Below the pieces are notes generated by a model, which saw nothing but the letters and a program-made list of their open reading frames with translations, had not been told where the DNA came from and ran no database searches. This document shows, in pieces, positions 1 through 8,130 of a stretch of DNA of 35,072 nt (position 1 is the first letter of the stretch; every line of letters begins with the position of its first letter). Made by a program: the position numbers and the translations under genes. The stretch lies in the NCBI GenBank assembly GCA_027625145.1, contig JAQBXK010000020.1, positions 1 to 35,072 of the forward strand. Reading direction: 5' to 3'. This DNA comes from Pseudomonadota bacterium. Its GTDB lineage: Bacteria > Pseudomonadota > Alphaproteobacteria > Puniceispirillales > Marisalimonadaceae.

Positions 1-1
1 A

Positions 2-775
2 TTAACTGAAATTAAAGTTGGTTATGATGGTATTGTTGTAGCTAATTCAAAAAAAGGAGCTGTACTTAATATATCTAAAGCTGATTTAGGAAAAGCTTTG
101 ACTGCTTTTGTTCCTTTTGACAAAACTTTAGCTAAAACTAATGTTAATCTAACTTCTAAAGAAAATACTTTAGTAGCTAATCCATATAAAACATGGAAGC
201 AGGTTAATTCATCTTTACCTGACGTGGCTATAAGAGTATACGGACCACCGACAACCTCTGGTACCCGTGCATCATTCGCAGAGATGGTAAATGAAAAAGG
301 TTACTGCGGTAAAGACAAGGAAATGAAGGCCATTTTGAAATCACTAAAGAAAAAAGCTAAAACTTGTCGTGCAATGAGAACCGATGGTGTGTTTGTTGAA
401 GCAGGTGAACAAGATAACTTAATTGTACAAAAACTTCAAGAAGACATTAGCGCTTATGGAATTTTTGGATTTTCTTATTTAGACCAAAACTCTGATACAC
501 TTCAAGGTGCTGTAATTAGTAAAACTGCTCCAACTTTTGAAAATATTGCTGGTAATAATTATTCAGTGTCTAGAGCACTTTATTTTTATGTTAAGCATCA
601 ACACATTGGTGTTGTTCCAGGCATGAAAGAATATATGACTGAGTGGACAAAGCATTGGGGTGATGAAGGTGTTTTATCTGATGCTGGTTTAATACCAATG
701 CCTGCTTCTGAAAGAGCTAAGTATAAAGCTGCAATGTCTAATTTGCCTCTTTTAACTGCTGCTGATCTTAAGTAG
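2..775 (+). CDS. pstS: Phosphate ABC transporter substrate-binding protein PstS, C-terminal part (5' truncated by window edge)
   Basis: Periplasmic phosphate-binding protein of the high-affinity Pst uptake system, handing phosphate to PstC/PstA. The reading frame is open from base 2, so the N-terminus and signal peptide lie outside the window; 257 codons are visible before the TAG stop. Visible family hallmarks are the segment VGYDGIVVANSKKGA near the start, a PPTTSGTRASF ligand-loop motif and a C-terminal VPGMKEYMTEW stretch followed by PMPASER. An in-frame TTG at 98 is not the start, because the similarity continues upstream of it. It heads the pst operon and is separated from pstC by a hairpin terminator. 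Pho-box control is expected from family knowledge, but the promoter is out of view. Confidence 0.95.
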   Translation, partial: LTEIKVGYDGIVVANSKKGAVLNISKADLGKALTAFVPFDKTLAKTNVNLTSKENTLVANPYKTWKQVNSSLPDVAIRVYGPPTTSGTRASFAEMVNEKGYCGKDKEMKAILKSLKKKAKTCRAMRTDGVFVEAGEQDNLIVQKLQEDISAYGIFGFSYLDQNSDTLQGAVISKTAPTFENIAGNNYSVSRALYFYVKHQHIGVVPGMKEYMTEWTKHWGDEGVLSDAGLIPMPASERAKYKAAMSNLPLLTAADLK

Positions 776-787
776 TATAATTAATAT

Positions 788-820
788 AATAAGGGCTAAT
801 ACCTTACATTAGCCCTTATT
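788..820 (+). terminator. Rho-independent terminator/attenuator between pstS and pstC
   Basis: A perfect 13-bp inverted repeat (788-800 pairing with 808-820, core aagggctaat / attagccctt) with a 7-nt loop is followed by tcttttaa. It lies 12 nt after the pstS stop. As pstC and the rest of the operon continue only about 24 nt downstream on the same strand, it probably acts as a partial terminator that lets PstS be made in excess over the membrane subunits. That role is inferred. Confidence 0.8.
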
Positions 821-843
821 TCTTTTAATAGAGAATTACACAA

Positions 844-2229
844 TTGTTTAATCTTTACCTTTTATTTGTTATTATTTTAATTTCCCTTTTATTTTATTTT
901 TTTGGTGTAAACAATGCTAAAAAATTAAAATTACAAAATAATAAATTGCATTCCTTAAAACATTATTATGGTTTTTTTGCCTTACTTTATTCTCTCTTAC
1001 CTTCTTTAGGTGTTTATTTTATTTTAACTATAGGGGATGATATTTTGTTTTCTAATATGATTAAAATCTACATTCCTACTGATATAATTAATTCTAAAGA
1101 TTTTAATTTCACTATTGCTTTAGCACAAATAAATAATTCCGTTGACGGATTAATATTTGGAACTCCACCTGCATGGGTAATTAATGCAGCTAATATATGG
1201 AAATCATGGGTTATAAAATCTCATATTATCACTTCAATTTTATGCATAGTTACATCGTTAATATCTGGGTATTTGGGATACTCAAAAATTAATCATAACT
1301 TTAGATCAAGAAATGCTGTTGAAAAAATTGTAATATCTCTTCTTGCAATTAGTTCCATTATTGCAATTTTAACAACTGTCGGCATTATATTTTCTGTTGC
1401 TTTTGAATCTATTAGATTTTTTGCTCTTATTCCTATTGATGAATTTTTATTTGGAACTGTATGGAATCCTCAATTTGAGGGCGCTGAAAGAGCAGGATCA
1501 GGTCAGGAAGGATTGTCACAATACGGTTCATTACCTCTATTTGCGGGCACTTTTTTGATTTCATTTATTGCTTTATGTGTCTCTGTGCCTATAGGATTAT
1601 ATAGTGCAGTTTATTTATCTGAATACGCTTCAAAAAAAGAAAGAGCATTCTTTAAACCTTTATTAGAAATTTTAGCTGGGGTTCCTACTGTTGTTTATGG
1701 TTTTTTTGCTGCTTTAACTGTAGCTCCTTTCCTTAGAAATTCAGGTTCACTTATTGGTTTAGATATTGCTTCTGAGTCAGCTATGGCTGCTGGGTTAGTA
1801 ATGGGCGTTATGATAATACCGTTTATTTCATCTTTATCTGATGATGTTATTAATGCTGTTCCTCAATCTTTAAGAGATGCAGGTTATGGGCTAGGGTCTA
1901 CTAAAAGTGAAACAATCCTTCAAATAGTTATTCCAGCTGCTTTACCAGGTGTTGTTGCAAGTATAATTTTAGCTGTTTCAAGAGCAATTGGAGAAACTAT
2001 GATAGTTGTCATGGCAGCTGGTTTAGCTGCAAATTTAACAGGAAATCCTCTGGAAGCAGTAACTACTGTTACAGCTCAAATAATAACTATCTTAGTTGGT
2101 GATCAAGAATTTGAGTCCGCAAAAACTTTATCTGCATTTGCTCTAGCCTTAACATTAATCATTATCACTTTAGGATTAAACTTTTTTGCTTTACATGTTG
2201 TAAAGAAATATAGAGAGCAATATGAGTAA
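844..2229 (+). CDS. pstC: Phosphate ABC transporter permease PstC (long form)
   Basis: Inner-membrane permease subunit of the Pst transporter. The 461-residue product has two N-terminal membrane segments (about residues 3-20 and 40-64) before the standard permease core, a long form seen in alphaproteobacteria. The core carries an EAA-type loop, LRDAGYGLGSTKSET followed by IVIPAALPG, which contacts the ATPase. A conserved EILAGVPTVVYGFFA segment is typical of PstC. The start is a TTG at 844, preceded by a weak agag element; no in-frame ATG fits the family length better. The stop overlaps pstA by 8 nt, indicating translational coupling. Confidence 0.93.
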   Translation: MFNLYLLFVIILISLLFYFFGVNNAKKLKLQNNKLHSLKHYYGFFALLYSLLPSLGVYFILTIGDDILFSNMIKIYIPTDIINSKDFNFTIALAQINNSVDGLIFGTPPAWVINAANIWKSWVIKSHIITSILCIVTSLISGYLGYSKINHNFRSRNAVEKIVISLLAISSIIAILTTVGIIFSVAFESIRFFALIPIDEFLFGTVWNPQFEGAERAGSGQEGLSQYGSLPLFAGTFLISFIALCVSVPIGLYSAVYLSEYASKKERAFFKPLLEILAGVPTVVYGFFAALTVAPFLRNSGSLIGLDIASESAMAAGLVMGVMIIPFISSLSDDVINAVPQSLRDAGYGLGSTKSETILQIVIPAALPGVVASIILAVSRAIGETMIVVMAAGLAANLTGNPLEAVTTVTAQIITILVGDQEFESAKTLSAFALALTLIIITLGLNFFALHVVKKYREQYE

Positions 2230-3517
2230 AAAATTTTTAAATCCCGCTGATGCAACAGCTATTGTAAAAAAATCTATAAAAAAACGTCGAGCAAAAGATA
2301 GCAGACTTAAATTGTACGGTAGATTTGCTGTTGGTTTAGCTTCATGTTTTTTGATTTTTTTATTTTATACTATTTTTGAAAAAGGTACTCCTGGTTTTTT
2401 CCAATATTATGTAACTCTTGATGTTAATTTTGATAAAGAAAGAATTGATCCTAAAGGTGATTTATCAGACAATTCTTTATTTAGTGGAGATGCAAGTAAA
2501 ATAGTTAATGAAGCTTTATTTATTTTAATTGAACCAAAGGGTAGAAAAGAAAAAAAAGAAGCAAAAAAAATAATTTCTTCTGGAAAAGATGTCAGAATTG
2601 CTAAAATGGTTAAACAAAACCCCAACTTATTTGGTACAGTTACAAAAGTGAAATTTGCTTTAGACGATGATATAGATAGCTTTTTAAGAGGCTATATAAA
2701 AAGAGAAACTCCTGAAAATGAAAGGAGAGTTAATGATAATGTAATAAAGTTTATTGATAAACTTAATGCTGAAGGTAGAATTAGTTATAATTTCAGCGAT
2801 TATATTTTAAGTGGCAGTGCATCAGGCAATCCTGAGATGGCAGGTATTAAAGGTGCGTTTGTTGGATCGATTCTTACTTTATTTGTATGTTTGTTGATTG
2901 CTTTTCCTCTTGGTGTTGCAACAGCAATATATTTAGAAGAAATTGCTAAAAAAAATAAAATTACTGAATTTATTGAAGTTAATATTAATAATTTAGCAGC
3001 AGTTCCTTCTGTGGTTTTTGGTATAATGGGTTTAGCAATATTTATTGGTATTTTTGGAATGCCAAGATCTATTCCTTTAGTTGGAGGCATGGTTTTAGCT
3101 TTGATGACATTACCTACAATCATCATTTCATCAAGAGCCGCAATTAGAGCAGTTCCTCCTAGCGTTAGAGATGCAGCTTTGGGAATAGGAGCATCAAAAC
3201 TTCAAACTATTTTTCATCATGTCATTCCTTTAGCTATGCCAGGCATGTTGACAGGTACTATTATTGGCATGGCTCAAGCATTGGGTGAAACAGCACCTTT
3301 GTTAATGATTGGTATGGTTGCTTTTATAGTAGATGTTCCAAATAGTGTTGTTGATCCAGGAACCGTCCTTCCAGTTCAAATATTTATGTGGGCTGATTTT
3401 GCTGAAAGAATGTTTGTTCAAAAAACAAGTGCTGCAATAATAGTTCTATTAACTTTTTTAATTTCAATGAATGCATTTGCAATTTATTTAAGAAAAAAAT
3501 TAGAACGACGTTGGTAA
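2222..3517 (+). CDS. pstA: Phosphate ABC transporter permease PstA
   Basis: Second membrane subunit of the phosphate transporter, 431 residues. It has one N-terminal membrane helix (about residues 33-51), then a hydrophilic, lysine-rich, presumably periplasmic insertion of roughly 150 residues, and the BPD-type permease core from about residue 208 (KGAFVGSILTLFV). The core includes LAAVPSVVFGIMGLA, matching the PstC/PstA motif, and the ATPase-contacting loop VRDAALGIGASKLQT. The ATG at 2222 lies within the end of pstC. The long insertion is characteristic of the DUF3333-containing PstA of alphaproteobacteria, as known from the family. Confidence 0.93.
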   Translation: MSKKFLNPADATAIVKKSIKKRRAKDSRLKLYGRFAVGLASCFLIFLFYTIFEKGTPGFFQYYVTLDVNFDKERIDPKGDLSDNSLFSGDASKIVNEALFILIEPKGRKEKKEAKKIISSGKDVRIAKMVKQNPNLFGTVTKVKFALDDDIDSFLRGYIKRETPENERRVNDNVIKFIDKLNAEGRISYNFSDYILSGSASGNPEMAGIKGAFVGSILTLFVCLLIAFPLGVATAIYLEEIAKKNKITEFIEVNINNLAAVPSVVFGIMGLAIFIGIFGMPRSIPLVGGMVLALMTLPTIIISSRAAIRAVPPSVRDAALGIGASKLQTIFHHVIPLAMPGMLTGTIIGMAQALGETAPLLMIGMVAFIVDVPNSVVDPGTVLPVQIFMWADFAERMFVQKTSAAIIVLLTFLISMNAFAIYLRKKLERRW

Positions 3518-3531
3518 AAGGGTTAAAATAA

Positions 3532-4350
3532 ATGAATTTAAAAAACGATGAATTAACTAAATCAATTAACACAGTAGGGGACGTATTTGTAAAAGATGCT
3601 AGAATAAAGGCTAGAAATGTTAATGTTTTTTATGCTGAAAAAAAAGCAATAGATGAAGTTACTATAGATATAGGTAATAAAGAAGTTATATCATTTATTG
3701 GTCCATCAGGATGTGGTAAATCAACTTTCCTCAGATGTTTTAACCGAATGAATGATACTATAGATATTTGCCGTGTTGAAGGAAGTATTACTCTTGATGA
3801 AGAAAATATTTATGATAAAAATGTAGATGTTGTTCCATTAAGAGCAAGAATAGGTATGGTTTTTCAAAAGCCAAATCCATTTCCAAAATCTATTTTTGAT
3901 AATGTTGCTTATGGGCCCCGAATTCATGGATTAGCTGATAATAAATCTCATCTAGAAAATATTGTTGAAATGTCTTTAAAAAGAGCTGGGTTATGGAACG
4001 AAGTAAATGATAGATTGATTAGCCCAGGAACAGGTTTGTCAGGTGGTCAACAACAAAGGTTATGTATAGCAAGGGCAATAGCAGTTAGCCCTGAAGTTAT
4101 TCTTATGGATGAACCTTGTTCAGCACTTGATCCTATTGCTACAGCAAAAATAGAAGAACTTATTCATGAATTAGGTAATGATTATTCTATAGTTATTGTT
4201 ACTCATTCTATGCAGCAAGCAGCTAGAGTATCTAAAAGAACAGCATATTTTCACTTAGGTAAACTAATTGAAGTTGGTAAAACTAAGGATATATTCACTA
4301 GGCCTCAGCATAATCAAACAGAAGCATATATTTCAGGTAAAATTGGTTAG
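3532..4350 (+). CDS. pstB: Phosphate ABC transporter ATP-binding protein PstB
   Basis: Cytoplasmic ATPase energising PstC/PstA. The 272-residue protein shows Walker [10 protein letters not shown] (residues 57-65), signature LSGGQQQR (169-176), Walker B VILMDEP (189-195) and the switch histidine in IVIVTHSM (H225). PstB-specific text includes [10 protein letters not shown] and [24 protein letters not shown] (read across residues 66-133). A 14-nt gap separates it from pstA, and phoU follows after 9 nt. The first roughly 20 residues are variable, so the ATG at 3532 is supported mainly by spacing and by the absence of a better alternative. Confidence 0.96.
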   Translation: MNLKNDELTKSINTVGDVFVKDARIKARNVNVFYAEKKAIDEVTIDIGNKEVISFIGPSGCGKSTFLRCFNRMNDTIDICRVEGSITLDEENIYDKNVDVVPLRARIGMVFQKPNPFPKSIFDNVAYGPRIHGLADNKSHLENIVEMSLKRAGLWNEVNDRLISPGTGLSGGQQQRLCIARAIAVSPEVILMDEPCSALDPIATAKIEELIHELGNDYSIVIVTHSMQQAARVSKRTAYFHLGKLIEVGKTKDIFTRPQHNQTEAYISGKIG

Positions 4351-4359
4351 GACTTAATT

Positions 4360-5067
4360 ATGGAAAATAAACATATAGATTCATCATTTGATAAAGATTT
4401 AAATAAAATAAATAATAACTTACTTAAATTAGGAACGTTAGGTTTAAATCAATTTGAAAAATGTATTAATAATTTCGGAACACAAAATTTAGAAGAAATT
4501 AATCAAGTAATTGCTTTTGACGAAAAACTAGATGAATTAGATGATAAAATTCAAAAAAGTGGTTTTGAAATTATAGCTTTAAGATCTCCACGAGCTATTG
4601 ATTTAAGGAGAGTTATTGTTGCTTTGAAAATATCAACAATTTTAGAGAGAATTGGAGATTATTCTAGAAATATATCTAATAGAACAAAAGTTCTAATAGA
4701 ATTGAATTACACAGATTTGCCAGGTGTTAATATTGGTAAAATGGGACAAAAAACTCAACAAATGTTTGAAGATGTTTTAGAATCATATACCAATGAAGAC
4801 GATAAACTAGCAATTAAAGTTAGAAATTCTGATTTTAAAATTGATAAAATGCATACAGAATATTATTTAGAAATTATATCTTCAATGCAGAGGAATAAAA
4901 AGTTAGCCCCTATTGGAACTCATTTACTTTTTATAGCTAAAAATATTGAACGTGTTGCTGATTATGTGACTGATATTGCTGAACAAATATATTTTTTAGT
5001 AAACGGTAAAATGTTATCAGATCATAGACCTAAAGCAGATGAAACAAGTTTGAAAATTCCCGAATAA
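4360..5067 (+). CDS. phoU: Phosphate signalling regulator PhoU
   Basis: PhoU links the Pst transporter to the PhoR/PhoB two-component system and represses Pho signalling when phosphate is ample. The 235-residue protein has the two tandem three-helix PhoU repeats with metal-binding acidic motifs: RRVIVALKISTILERIGDYSRNI in the first repeat (positions about 80-102) and IAKNIERVADYVTDIAEQIYF in the second. The length matches the family. It sits 9 nt after pstB and 25 nt before phoB, in the canonical alphaproteobacterial order. Confidence 0.95.
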   Translation: MENKHIDSSFDKDLNKINNNLLKLGTLGLNQFEKCINNFGTQNLEEINQVIAFDEKLDELDDKIQKSGFEIIALRSPRAIDLRRVIVALKISTILERIGDYSRNISNRTKVLIELNYTDLPGVNIGKMGQKTQQMFEDVLESYTNEDDKLAIKVRNSDFKIDKMHTEYYLEIISSMQRNKKLAPIGTHLLFIAKNIERVADYVTDIAEQIYFLVNGKMLSDHRPKADETSLKIPE

Positions 5068-5092
5068 TAACTGTTATTAGAAAGTTTTTTTT

Positions 5093-5791
5093 ATGATCAA
5101 AATATTGATTGCTGATGACGAGCCTAATCAATTAGAACTAATGGCTTTTAATCTTGAAAATGCTGGTTTTTCTGTAATTAGAGCTCAAAATGGAAAAGAA
5201 GCCCTTCAATTTACAGAAGATCATAATCCAGATTTAATTATTATAGATTGGATGATGCCAAATATGTCAGGAATTGATGTTTGCCGGATATTAAGATCAA
5301 GAACTGATACAAAGCTTTTACCAATTATCATTTTAAGCGCAAGAAGCGAAGAGGGAGATAAATCTCTAGGATTGGATACTGGTGCTGATGATTACATTTC
5401 AAAACCATTTTCTCCTAAAGAACTTATTTCAAGGGTTAAAGCACTATTAAGACGTTCAAGGCCATCATTAATAAATGATATTTTAGAATACAATAATTTA
5501 AAATTATCACTATCAGAAATGATTGTTACTTTTGAAAACAAGCCAATTAAATTAGGTCCTAAAGAGTTTAAACTTTTAACAGTTTTAATGGAGAGACCCG
5601 GTCATGTTTTTTCAAGAACTAAACTATTAGATTTAGTTTGGGGGCATGGAGTTTATGTTGAGGAAAGGACTATTGATGTTCACATGAGCCGTTTAAGAAA
5701 AGCTATAAAATCAGCTTCTGGTGATAAAAACATTATAAGAACTGTAAGAGATGGCGGTTATGGATTATTTAATAATCAAGTGGATCTATAA
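5093..5791 (+). CDS. phoB: Phosphate regulon response regulator PhoB (OmpR family)
   Basis: Transcriptional activator of the Pho regulon. The receiver domain (residues about 1-120) has the acidic pair D8-D9, phosphoacceptor D52 in IIIDWMMPN, S82 and K104 in DDYISKPFSPKE. The C-terminal winged-helix DNA-binding domain (about 130-230) contains KLGPKEFKLLTVLM, the recognition region VEERTIDVHMSRLRKAI and the final wing RTVRDGGYG. Its position after phoU and its high PhoB-like conservation make PhoB much more likely than another OmpR regulator. The cognate kinase gene phoR is not downstream; in this order it normally lies upstream of pstS, outside the window. Confidence 0.94.
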   Translation: MIKILIADDEPNQLELMAFNLENAGFSVIRAQNGKEALQFTEDHNPDLIIIDWMMPNMSGIDVCRILRSRTDTKLLPIIILSARSEEGDKSLGLDTGADDYISKPFSPKELISRVKALLRRSRPSLINDILEYNNLKLSLSEMIVTFENKPIKLGPKEFKLLTVLMERPGHVFSRTKLLDLVWGHGVYVEERTIDVHMSRLRKAIKSASGDKNIIRTVRDGGYGLFNNQVDL

Positions 5792-5853
5792 ATATTTATA
5801 TATTAAATTATTTTTATAATATACAAATTATCTTAATATAGTAAGTTAAAGTT

Positions 5854-6591
5854 ATGATATATATATATAAAATATTACCATTTCTTATCTCACCTTTAGG
5901 CTTAACTCTAATATTATTAATATTATCTATGTTTATATATCGTAGAATTTTAATATTACTCTCATTATTTATTTTATTAATATCAAGTAATATATTTATA
6001 TCTAACTATCTTTTGTTAAATTTAGAAAGCCCATATAAACCTATAGACATTAAATCTACTGAAAATACAGATGCTATAATTGTTCTTAGTGGAATGATAC
6101 ATCAGGTAGGTGATAATAAAATTAATAAATATGAATGGATTGATGCAGATAGGTTTTTTGCTGGCATAGAACTTTTCAATAATAATAAGGCTGATTTTTT
6201 AGTGTTTACTGGTGGAAGTTTACCCTGGACTAAGAATTGGAAACCAGAAGGCTTTATACTTAAAGAAAAAGCTATTGAATTTGGTATTAATCCAAATAAT
6301 ATTTTAGTAACGAATAATGTCCAGAACACATTTCAAGAAAGTGTTGAGGTTCTAAAGTTATTAAAATACGGATCATCTATTACACTTGTAACTTCTGCAT
6401 TCCATATGGAAAGATCTAAATATTTATTTGAAAAACAAGGCTTTAAAGTAACACCTTATCCTGTTGATTTCAAAATTTCTAATTCAAATAATACTATTTT
6501 AGATTATATGCCTAGTTTATCTGCTTTAAATCATACTTCATTGTTTATAAGAAAAAATATTGGTCGCTTTTATTATAAAGTTATATTGTAA
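5854..6591 (+). CDS. DUF218 (YdcF/ElyC/SanA-like) membrane-anchored protein
   Basis: A 245-residue protein with two hydrophobic segments at the N-terminus (about residues 5-28 and 30-55) and a DUF218 domain. The domain shows TDAIIVLSGM (about residue 72), FTGG, an NTFQESVEV segment and LVTSAFHMERSKYLFEKQGF, all characteristic of the YdcF/ElyC fold. Family members are linked to envelope biogenesis (ElyC) or vancomycin sensitivity (SanA), but the exact reaction is unknown. It is the last plus-strand gene of this block and ends tail-to-tail with the next minus-strand gene, 4 nt away. No link to phosphate uptake is evident beyond adjacency. Confidence 0.85.
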   Translation: MIYIYKILPFLISPLGLTLILLILSMFIYRRILILLSLFILLISSNIFISNYLLLNLESPYKPIDIKSTENTDAIIVLSGMIHQVGDNKINKYEWIDADRFFAGIELFNNNKADFLVFTGGSLPWTKNWKPEGFILKEKAIEFGINPNNILVTNNVQNTFQESVEVLKLLKYGSSITLVTSAFHMERSKYLFEKQGFKVTPYPVDFKISNSNNTILDYMPSLSALNHTSLFIRKNIGRFYYKVIL

Positions 6592-6595
6592 GGCT

Positions 6596-7480
6596 TTATT
6601 TTTTTTTAAAAGGAACTTGATCGGTATACCAATTATATATTTTTTTTCCTGTCATTATTTCTACACCATCATGTTCTAAAATATAATCTAGTAATTTTTC
6701 AAAAAACAATATTCTATGAGGAACCCCTGTTAAGTAAGGATGAACGCTGATTGCCATAATTTTGGGGTTTTCATCTGCCTCTTTATACAATCTATCAAAT
6801 TGAAATTTTCCTCTATTATAAATTTCATCTGATTTATGCATTTGTATTGAAGTCATTACTACATCATTAATTTCTATAGGGTAAGGAAGGCTAACCATAC
6901 GTTTCCCACTTTTAACTTTTAAATCTACAGGTAGATCATCTATAGGCCAATTAGCTGTATATTTAATACCATTATCTGACAATATATCTAGTGTATCAAG
7001 AGTTTCTGTAAGCCCTGGACTTTCCCAACCTATTACTTTGGTATTGGTAAAGTCTTCTATTTTATTAATTGCAGATTTAATATCTACAAATTCATTTTCA
7101 ACTTTATGCATAGGTCTTTGAATATAGCCATGGCCCATTGGTTCCCACTTTTCTTCCATAGCAGCTTTAACTGTTTCTGGGTAATGATCAACTACCGTTG
7201 CATTTAAAGCAAGAGTTGAACATATCTTTCGATCCTTAAGTGTCTTTAATAATCTCCAGAAGCCAACTCTCATACCATACTCATGCCAACTCCAATTTGG
7301 TAAATCAGGAAGCATTGGAATGCCCATTGGTGGTGGTAAAATATTTCTTGGTTGAGCTAAATCAGCATCCCAAACCTCTAAATTTACTATAACCCACAAT
7401 ATAATTTTTTTATTATCCTTCAATAATAATTTTTGCTTATTATTTGAATTTTGACTATTTAACCTCTCTCTTCTTTCCAT
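6596..7480 (-). CDS. Polysaccharide deacetylase-fold hydrolase (PuuE allantoinase / cyclic imidase-like)
   Basis: A 294-residue NodB-homology protein without a signal peptide, so probably cytosolic. Visible motifs are VNLEVWDADLAQPRNILPPP near the N-terminus, MGHGYIQRPMHKVE (the H..H metal motif region), GWESPGLTETLDTLDIL, and MAISVHPYLTGVPHRI near the C-terminus. These resemble the PuuE allantoinase, Helicobacter HP0310 and Pseudomonas cyclic imide hydrolase subgroup rather than sugar deacetylases, including in length (about 290-310). Opening of a cyclic imide, hydantoin or other lactam is therefore a reasonable guess; it would fit the other ring-processing enzymes nearby. It is transcribed with or after the OsmC gene 22 nt upstream. 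Confidence 0.8.
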   Translation of the reverse strand: MERRERLNSQNSNNKQKLLLKDNKKIILWVIVNLEVWDADLAQPRNILPPPMGIPMLPDLPNWSWHEYGMRVGFWRLLKTLKDRKICSTLALNATVVDHYPETVKAAMEEKWEPMGHGYIQRPMHKVENEFVDIKSAINKIEDFTNTKVIGWESPGLTETLDTLDILSDNGIKYTANWPIDDLPVDLKVKSGKRMVSLPYPIEINDVVMTSIQMHKSDEIYNRGKFQFDRLYKEADENPKIMAISVHPYLTGVPHRILFFEKLLDYILEHDGVEIMTGKKIYNWYTDQVPFKKK

Positions 7481-7502
7481 TTTAATAACCTTTTTAAAAA
7501 AT

Positions 7503-7952
7503 TTAGCTTATAATTACCCAATTTTCATTAATGATAGTTCCACTATTTCTTATAACTTTAGCAATAGGACAAAACATTGATAATTGTTTTTTAGCTTCAT
7601 TAATATCAATTTCAGAAGCATCTGTTGAAATTTCAATGTTTAATAATATTTCAGGAAATGGAACTTCAACTTCTTCAAGTAGTCCAACACCATCTCTATT
7701 AAACTTTGTTATAGCTTTAATATCCATATTAAAAACTTTAAAACCCATTTTTTCTAAAATTCTATGAGTTATAACATTTGTGCACCCAATCAATGATGAA
7801 ATAAGTGTCTCGGTTGGAGATAAACCTAAGTTTGTCCCACCCCTTGCAATTGGCTCATCTATTACACATTCTACATCTCTAGCAAGTATATCTGTTCTTG
7901 AATGGCTTTTTGAAGAACCTTCTACTTTGATTTGAATAATATTATTAGACAT
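7503..7952 (-). CDS. OsmC family protein
   Basis: A 149-residue OsmC/Ohr-fold protein. It has the two family cysteines, C57 in LIGCTNV and C128 in MFCPIAKV, which in characterised members form the peroxidatic pair reducing organic hydroperoxides. The start ATG at 7952 faces the divergent Mo-hydroxylase operon across 178 nt. It is followed closely by the PuuE-like hydrolase gene, so the two likely share a promoter. Whether it detoxifies peroxides or serves another thiol role in this pathway cannot be told from the sequence. Confidence 0.88.
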   Translation of the reverse strand: MSNNIIQIKVEGSSKSHSRTDILARDVECVIDEPIARGGTNLGLSPTETLISSLIGCTNVITHRILEKMGFKVFNMDIKAITKFNRDGVGLLEEVEVPFPEILLNIEISTDASEIDINEAKKQLSMFCPIAKVIRNSGTIINENWVIIS

Positions 7953-8039
7953 ATTTTAACCTTTATTATTTTAAAGAATTTAAAAAATATTCTATATATT
8001 TTAAACTAATAAATTAAATCATATGAATGAATAGATTAA

Positions 8040-8054
8040 ATCATAAAATACGAT
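8040..8054. promoter_or_regulatory. Candidate LysR-type operator, site B (ATC-N9-GAT)
   Basis: The 15-mer ATCATAAAATACGAT matches the candidate operator beside lysR (ATCATAAAATATGAT) at 14 of 15 bases. It has the ATC-N9-GAT form typical of some LysR regulators. An 11-bp direct repeat, attaaatcata, occurs at 8013-8023 and again at 8035-8045, exactly 22 bp apart (two helical turns), so a second half-site on the same DNA face is possible. The site lies in the divergent region between the OsmC and Mo-hydroxylase operons. Function is inferred. Confidence 0.55.
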
Positions 8055-8064
8055 CTAATAAATA

Positions 8065-8093
8065 TTGATACTATCTGGATTTAATGATTTAAT
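8065..8093 (+). promoter_or_regulatory. Candidate sigma70 promoter of the Mo-hydroxylase operon
   Basis: TTGATA (8065-8070) as -35 and TTTAAT (8088-8093) as -10 are separated by 17 bp; each differs from consensus at one base. Transcription would begin near 8100, about 30 nt before the ATG at 8131. The candidate operator at 8040-8054 would be centred near -53, a plausible position for LysR-type activation. Confidence 0.45.
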
Positions 8094-8130
8094 ATTTTAA
8101 TATATGGGGAAAGGGGGGGAAGAATTTATA

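Noticed and set aside
2800-3126. Minus-strand frame of 108 codons inside pstA
   Set aside because: It is the reverse shadow of the conserved permease core; the pstA frame has all the family motifs.
6575-6607. Possible terminator ataaag...ctttat followed by a T-run at the end of the DUF218 gene
   Set aside because: The stem is only 6 bp, all A/T except one pair, with a 13-nt loop containing the stop codon. It is too weak in this base composition to annotate.
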